Shown here in pieces: positions 6,449-9,343 of a stretch of 9,343 nucleotides of DNA (position 1 is the first letter of the stretch; each line of letters begins with the position of its first letter). Source of the DNA: an uncultured Elusimicrobia bacterium (GTDB lineage Bacteria > Elusimicrobiota > Elusimicrobia > UBA1565 > UBA9628). A program made the translations under genes and the position numbers. The notes under the pieces are model-generated. The model worked only from the letters and a program-made list of their open reading frames with translations, made no database searches and had not been told where the DNA came from. The stretch spans positions 1 through 9,343 of the forward strand of contig CAIQSZ010000015.1 of assembly GCA_903874575.1 (NCBI GenBank), in the 5' to 3' direction.

Positions 6449-6476
6449 TTGATTGATCTTGCGAAGGCGCTACAAT
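6449..6476 (+). promoter_or_regulatory. Sigma70-like promoter of the SOUL-lipocalin genes
   Basis: TTGATT (6449-6454) and TACAAT (6471-6476) are separated by 16 bases. Transcription would begin near 6483 and leave a short leader before AAGGAG (6487-6492) and ATG 6498. A 7-base inverted repeat, GATCAAT (6422-6428) and ATTGATC (6452-6458), overlaps the -35 box and could be a regulator site. This supports a transcription unit separate from the upstream operon. Confidence 0.5.
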
Positions 6477-6497
6477 AGGCGTCGTCAAGGAGATCCC

Positions 6498-7127
6498 ATG
6501 AAGCGTCTGCTCGGTTTCTTCGCTCTGGCCGCGTCGTCCGGTTGCTCCGTGTTCGGCATCCGTACGGAGGAGCAGCCGCGCCATGAAGTCCTGGAGCGCG
6601 AAGGCCGCATGGAGATCCGACGATATGCGCCCTATCTGACCGCGTCGATAGCGACCCGCGGGACGTTCGAAGGAACCCAGAGGGAATCGTTCCTGGCGCT
6701 TGCGGGCTACATCTTCGGCAAGAATCGTTCCGCCGCGAAAGTCGGGACGGCGGCGCCGGCGGCGCGGTCGACGAAATCCGAATCCATTTCCATGGCTGCT
6801 CCTGTCGCGATGCGGGAGTCGGACTCGCAGACATGGGTCATGTCGTTCGTCATCCCGTCCAAATATACCCTTGAGACCGTCCCGAAGCCGCTTGATGCCC
6901 GCGTCGAATTGCGCGAGATGCCCGAGGAGATTCTTGCCGTGGCCCGTTACTCGTGGTCGTTCAGCGAGGAGCGCGGCCGGCGCTACGAGCGGGAACTGCG
7001 CGACTGGATCGCCGCCCACGCGACATACGAATCCGTGGGGCCGGCGCGTTTCAGCGGCTATGATCCGCCCTGGACCCTGCCTTTCCTGAAGCGAAACGAA
7101 GTCATGATCCCGGTCCGGGCTAAATGA
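6498..7127 (+). CDS. SOUL/heme-binding-family lipoprotein
   Basis: This is a 209-residue protein with a short lipoprotein signal (AASSGC, Cys16). The mature part matches the SOUL/HBP family throughout: HEVLEREGRMEIRRYAPYLTASI at about 29-51, then LAGYIFGKNRS, then ISMAAPVAM (usually I-M-T-A-P-V), then WVMSFVIPSKYTLETVPKPLD, EILAVARYSWSFSE and PRFSGYDPPWTLPFLKRNEVMIPV-like C-terminal strands. The animal members p22HBP and SOUL bind heme or other tetrapyrroles; bacterial members are mostly uncharacterised. The export and lipid anchor place this one in the periplasm or on the outer membrane. The frame is open further upstream to 6453, but AAGGAG five bases before ATG 6498 and the signal peptide decide the start. 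Its stop overlaps the lipocalin start (ATGA). Confidence 0.88.
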   Translation: MKRLLGFFALAASSGCSVFGIRTEEQPRHEVLEREGRMEIRRYAPYLTASIATRGTFEGTQRESFLALAGYIFGKNRSAAKVGTAAPAARSTKSESISMAAPVAMRESDSQTWVMSFVIPSKYTLETVPKPLDARVELREMPEEILAVARYSWSFSEERGRRYERELRDWIAAHATYESVGPARFSGYDPPWTLPFLKRNEVMIPVRAK

Positions 7128-7648
7128 CGAAACCGATTTCGCGAAGCAAACGGATCATATTCTCTCTCCTGCTTCTCGCCGGTTGCGCCCACGCCCCATT
7201 CGAATCCCAGCCGACGCCGCAGGTGGACGCGGCGCGGTACATGGGGAAGTGGTACGAGATTGCGCGCCTGCCCAACCGCTTCGAGAAAGGCTGCGCCGGG
7301 ATCACGGCGGACTATTCGCTTCAGAAGGACGGCACCGTGGGCGTGCTCAACACCTGCCACAAGGACGTTCCGAGCGGGCCCGCGCGCACGGCGACGGCGA
7401 AGGCTTGGATCGTGCACCAGTCCAACTCGCGCCTGGAGGTCAGTTTCTGGCGGCCCTTCAAGGCGCCTTACTGGATCATCGATCTCGATCCCGAGTATCG
7501 CTGGGCGGCCGTCGGCCACCCCGAGCACAAGTACCTGTGGATACTCTCGCGCGAGAAGACCTTGCCGGCGGGCGTGGAAGAAGGCTTGCTCGCCCGGCTC
7601 AAGGCGCTCGGCTACGACATCGCGAATCTCGAGCGGCCGCGCCAGTAG
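7124..7648 (+). CDS. blc: Blc-type bacterial lipocalin lipoprotein
   Basis: This is a 174-residue outer-membrane lipoprotein, close in length to E. coli Blc. The lipobox is LLLAGC (Cys21). The lipocalin GxW motif reads YMGKWYEIARLPNRFEKGC (Gly41, Trp43), followed by the alternating strands of the barrel, LEVSFWRPFKAPYWIIDLD, then DPEYRWAAVGHPEHKYLWILSR, which corresponds to the second and third conserved lipocalin regions of Blc. Cys57 and Cys78 could pair in the periplasm. Blc binds fatty acids and lysophospholipids and is linked to membrane maintenance. Its four-base overlap with the SOUL gene shows translational coupling. Bases 7170-7214 recur exactly at the right edge of the window. Confidence 0.92.
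   Translation: MTKPISRSKRIIFSLLLLAGCAHAPFESQPTPQVDAARYMGKWYEIARLPNRFEKGCAGITADYSLQKDGTVGVLNTCHKDVPSGPARTATAKAWIVHQSNSRLEVSFWRPFKAPYWIIDLDPEYRWAAVGHPEHKYLWILSREKTLPAGVEEGLLARLKALGYDIANLERPRQ
7170..7214 (+). repeat. 45-base direct repeat, copy 1
   Basis: This runs from inside the signal peptide to just past the lipobox of the lipocalin gene. It is identical, base for base, to 9299-9343. The identity includes synonymous codon positions, so it is not merely shared protein constraint. Confidence 0.95.
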
Positions 7649-7676
7649 GTTTGGCGGGCATCGCAAGGGAGACTGT

Positions 7677-8135
7677 ATGGGCGCCGATAATATGAAGTTC
7701 TTGGAAACCTCTCACAAGAAGTTTGCCGCCTACAAGGCGCTCAGCGATAAGTTCGGGCCGGAACAGGCCTGGGAAAAAATGCTGGTGGGGTATCCCGAGC
7801 AGCAGAAGGCGCGCATGGGGCCGTTTCTCTCCGAGCCGACGCTCGCCCAAGGGTTCGCCAAAGCGGCGCCGTTCTTCAACGCCGCCGGCATGGATATGTC
7901 GGTCGTGGATATTTCAAACAAAGGCGTTGACGCGGTGCTGGAAATCCAGAGGGTGTGCCCGTATCTGGAGATTTGCAAGGAGCACGGATTCGACGCGCCC
8001 TGCCGTGTGATCTGCGAGATGGATATAGAGGCCAGCCGCCGGGCCTTCCCGGAGATGAAAGGAGAAATCCTCAGCCGTCAGGCGTCCGGTAGTTGTGCGT
8101 GCGTATTTAAATACGAGAGAGCGGGGAAGCGATGA
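7677..8135 (+). CDS. Cysteine-rich protein resembling ATC hydrolase family
   Basis: This is a 152-residue soluble protein with no signal peptide, starting at ATG 7677 behind AAGGGAG. Its C-terminal half has a cluster of cysteines: RVCPYLEIC (Cys94, Cys100), APCRVIC (Cys109, Cys113) and SGSCACVFKY (Cys140, Cys142). This layout, with CP, then PC..C(D/E), then a terminal G-x-C-x-C-x-F, resembles the L-2-amino-thiazoline-4-carboxylic acid hydrolase family (named for the enzyme opening the ATC ring on the bacterial route to L-cysteine). Most proteins in that family are not biochemically proven. The cysteines could alternatively bind a metal or a redox cofactor. It lies 28 bases after the lipocalin and may be read from the same transcript. 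The family call is moderate. Confidence 0.6.
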   Translation: MGADNMKFLETSHKKFAAYKALSDKFGPEQAWEKMLVGYPEQQKARMGPFLSEPTLAQGFAKAAPFFNAAGMDMSVVDISNKGVDAVLEIQRVCPYLEICKEHGFDAPCRVICEMDIEASRRAFPEMKGEILSRQASGSCACVFKYERAGKR

Positions 8136-8142
8136 TGAACGG

Positions 8143-8170
8143 CGACTTGTGATCGGAAGATCACTCGTCG
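8143..8170 (+). terminator. GNRA-capped hairpin, possible terminator
   Basis: CGAC and GTCG enclose a TT/TC mismatch, then a perfect stem GTGATC-GATCAC closed by a GGAA (GNRA) tetraloop. TTTGGCTCTT follows. The T-run is poor, so it is a weak intrinsic terminator at best. It could instead stabilise the 3' end of the message or control the 34-residue gene downstream. Confidence 0.42.
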
Positions 8171-8256
8171 TTTGGCTCTTGATCGGCACGACCGGCGCCG
8201 ACGCAAAAATGTCAACTCGCGTCCATGGCGTTGTTCTGACGCGCGTTATAGACTGA
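8149..8256 (+). CDS. Doubtful 35-residue secreted-peptide-like frame
   Basis: A GTG at 8149 opens a frame of 35 codons ending at TGA 8254-8256. The first half looks like a signal peptide (RSLVVWLLIGTTGADA, with an AxA-like end), followed by a short tail. There is no Shine-Dalgarno sequence, and the start lies inside the hairpin stem. It may be chance or the remnant of an exported protein. Confidence 0.15.
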   Translation: MIGRSLVVWLLIGTTGADAKMSTRVHGVVLTRVID

Positions 8257-8275
8257 TCGCAGCGAAGGAGGTCCC

Positions 8276-8380
8276 ATGCCTTTTAAAAGCCAGGCTCAGC
8301 GCGGAAAATTCTACGCAATGAGATCGCGGGGAGAAATCAACGCCAAGACCGTTAAGAAGCATCGAAAGGGCGCGAACTGA
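8276..8380 (+). CDS. Small basic MPFKS-type protein, 34 residues
   Basis: AAGGAGGT, a full Shine-Dalgarno match, lies just before ATG 8276. The product begins MPFKSQAQRGKFYAM and continues RSRGEINAKTVKKHRKGAN, with very high Lys/Arg content and no cysteine or membrane segment. From memory, very short proteins with this opening (MPFKS.AQ..KFYAM....GEI...TV) recur in phages and in bacterial genomes, with no known function; I cannot confirm that here by search. The basic charge suggests nucleic acid binding. It stands alone between the hairpin and the hydrolase gene. Confidence 0.7.
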   Translation: MPFKSQAQRGKFYAMRSRGEINAKTVKKHRKGAN

Positions 8381-8413
8381 AGTCCGGGCTGAAAAACTCA
8401 GAAGGAGAAAGTC

Positions 8414-9268
8414 ATGGCCTATGTCACCGTCGGCCGGGAAAATTCGACTTCAATCGATTTATACTACGAGGATCACGGAACCGGCAGGCCCGTCATCCTG
8501 ATCCACGGCTACCCCTTGAGCGGGGCGTCGTGGGAGAGGCAGGTCGCGGCGCTGCTCGCCGCCGGCCGCCGGGTGATCGTCTACGACCGTCGCGGGTTCG
8601 GCAATTCCAGCCGGCCGGCGTCCGGCTACGACTACGACGTCTTCGCCGAGGATCTTCGCAAGCTCATCGAGCGCCTCGATCTGAAGGATTTCGCGCTCGT
8701 CGGCTTCTCGATGGGCGCCGGCGAGGTGGCGCGCTACATCGGCAAATACGGCTCCAAGGGCGTGAGCCACGCGGTGTTCATCGGAGGCGTCCCGCCGTTC
8801 CTTTTGAAGACGGCGGATAATCCGGAAGGCGTCGACGGGACGGTCTTTGAAGGCATCAGAAAAGCGGTCGTCGCGGACCGCTTCGCGTTTTTGAGCGGAT
8901 TCTTCAAGGACTTCTTCAACGCCGACGTCAACCTCGGCACGCGCGTCAGCGAGGAGGCGGTCCGGGCGAATTGGGCCGTGGCGGCCGCGGCGTCCGCCTT
9001 CGCCAGCGTCGCGTGCGTGCCGACTTGGGGGGAGGACTTTCGCAAGGATCTAGATCGCGTCGACGTGCCGGCGCTCGTCATCCACGGCGACGCCGACCGA
9101 ATAGTGCCGTTTGCCGCTTCGGGAAGCCGGACCGTCCGGCTCATCAAGGGCGCGCGGCTCGCGGTGATCAAGGGCGGGCCTCACTGCGTCCTATGGACCC
9201 ACGCCGACGAGGTGAACGCCGAGCTTGTGAGCTTCCTTAAAACGGAAAGCGTTGTCGCGGGATCATGA
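8414..9268 (+). CDS. Alpha/beta hydrolase, chloroperoxidase/esterase type
   Basis: This is a 284-residue enzyme without a signal peptide, so it is cytoplasmic. It has the full alpha/beta-hydrolase plan: the oxyanion-hole segment LIHGYPLSG (about 29-37), the YDRRGFGNSSRP loop typical of cofactor-free haloperoxidases and related esterases, the nucleophile elbow GFSMGAGE (Ser99), the acid in HGDADRIVPF (Asp228) and the catalytic His in GGPHCVLWTH (His257). The length matches the bacterial non-heme chloroperoxidase group (about 275-280 residues). Members are esterases or lactonases with perhydrolase activity; real substrates are rarely known. AAGGAG lies six bases before ATG 8414. The stop overlaps the start of the next lipoprotein gene (ATGA), so the two are coupled. 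Confidence 0.9.
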   Translation: MAYVTVGRENSTSIDLYYEDHGTGRPVILIHGYPLSGASWERQVAALLAAGRRVIVYDRRGFGNSSRPASGYDYDVFAEDLRKLIERLDLKDFALVGFSMGAGEVARYIGKYGSKGVSHAVFIGGVPPFLLKTADNPEGVDGTVFEGIRKAVVADRFAFLSGFFKDFFNADVNLGTRVSEEAVRANWAVAAAASAFASVACVPTWGEDFRKDLDRVDVPALVIHGDADRIVPFAASGSRTVRLIKGARLAVIKGGPHCVLWTHADEVNAELVSFLKTESVVAGS

Positions 9269-9343
9269 GACGGATATTCTCCTCCTTCCCGCTTCTCGTG
9301 CTTCTCGCCGGTTGCGCCCACGCCCCATTCGAATCCCAGCCGA
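9265..9343 (+). CDS. Lipoprotein, probable second lipocalin, 5' end only
   Basis: The gene begins at ATG 9265, overlapping the hydrolase stop, and runs off the window after 26 codons. The product starts with a signal peptide and lipobox (LVLLAGC, Cys17) followed by AHAPFESQP. From LLAGC onward it equals the lipocalin at 7124, and the last 45 bases are identical at DNA level. Upstream of that the two signal peptides differ but still align (RIIFSLLLL versus RIFSSFPLLVLL). A lipocalin paralogue is therefore likely, but the barrel itself is not visible. Confidence 0.65.
   Translation, partial: MRRIFSSFPLLVLLAGCAHAPFESQP
9299..9343 (+). repeat. 45-base direct repeat, copy 2, reaching the window edge
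   Basis: Identical to 7170-7214. The match runs to the last base of the window, so its real length is unknown. The base before the match differs between the copies (C at 7169, G at 9298). Confidence 0.95.

Noticed and set aside
6417..7019. A 200-codon minus-strand frame opposite the SOUL gene
   Set aside because: The plus-strand SOUL protein has family motifs, a lipobox and a ribosome binding site; the antisense frame has none of these.
7058..7666. A 202-codon minus-strand frame opposite the lipocalin gene
   Set aside because: The lipocalin motifs on the plus strand settle the strand; the antisense frame is an Arg-rich shadow.
7260..7676. An upstream extension of the ATC-hydrolase-like frame through the lipocalin gene
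   Set aside because: The extension is an Arg/Ser-rich out-of-frame reading of the lipocalin. The ATG at 7677 has a good Shine-Dalgarno sequence and family similarity begins there.

Overview
The window is a GC-rich (roughly 60% by eye) stretch of chromosome-like DNA from a Gram-negative (diderm) bacterium. The evidence for an outer membrane is the density of predicted lipoproteins: five complete genes and one truncated gene begin with a signal peptide and a lipobox cysteine, and two of the families (CsgG-like, Blc-type lipocalin) are known from outer membranes. The lineage cannot be fixed from the sequence. The mixture of families would suit an environmental or uncultured phylum as well as a proteobacterium. 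No tRNA, rRNA, CRISPR array, transposase or integrase was seen.

Left part (1-1606): an accessory region. An ORF6N-domain protein (227-787) and an HNH endonuclease-like protein (1074-1571) lie on the plus strand. They are flanked and separated by minus-strand stretches that look like coding remnants (22-226 and 788-1068).

Middle left (1607-4539): two minus-strand genes, 38 bases apart and probably co-transcribed. The first is a 675-residue exported protein with a helical N-terminal part, a beta-propeller-like middle, a long Pro/Ala-rich linker and a C-terminal domain that reads as a HicA-type RNase toxin. The second is a CPBP (CAAX-type) membrane protease. The HicA fusion is the most unusual object here. 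Homopolymer runs that match classic slippery sites lie in its linker and inside the HicA domain.

Middle (4540-6423): a divergent intergenic region with a palindrome and an AT-rich promoter-like stretch, then a tight operon of three lipoproteins: CsgG-like, DUF4810 and DUF799/GNA1162. Overlapping stop and start codons link them, and they probably form one cell-envelope assembly.

Right part (6424-9343): a promoter-like sequence, then a SOUL/heme-binding-family lipoprotein whose stop overlaps the start of a Blc-type lipocalin lipoprotein. These are followed by a cysteine-rich protein resembling the ATC hydrolase family, a hairpin, a 34-residue basic protein and an alpha/beta hydrolase of the chloroperoxidase/esterase type. 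The hydrolase stop overlaps the start of a second lipoprotein. Its first bases include a 45-base exact repeat of the lipocalin signal-peptide region, and it runs off the window. This suggests a duplicated lipocalin gene, or a repeat at which an assembly stopped.
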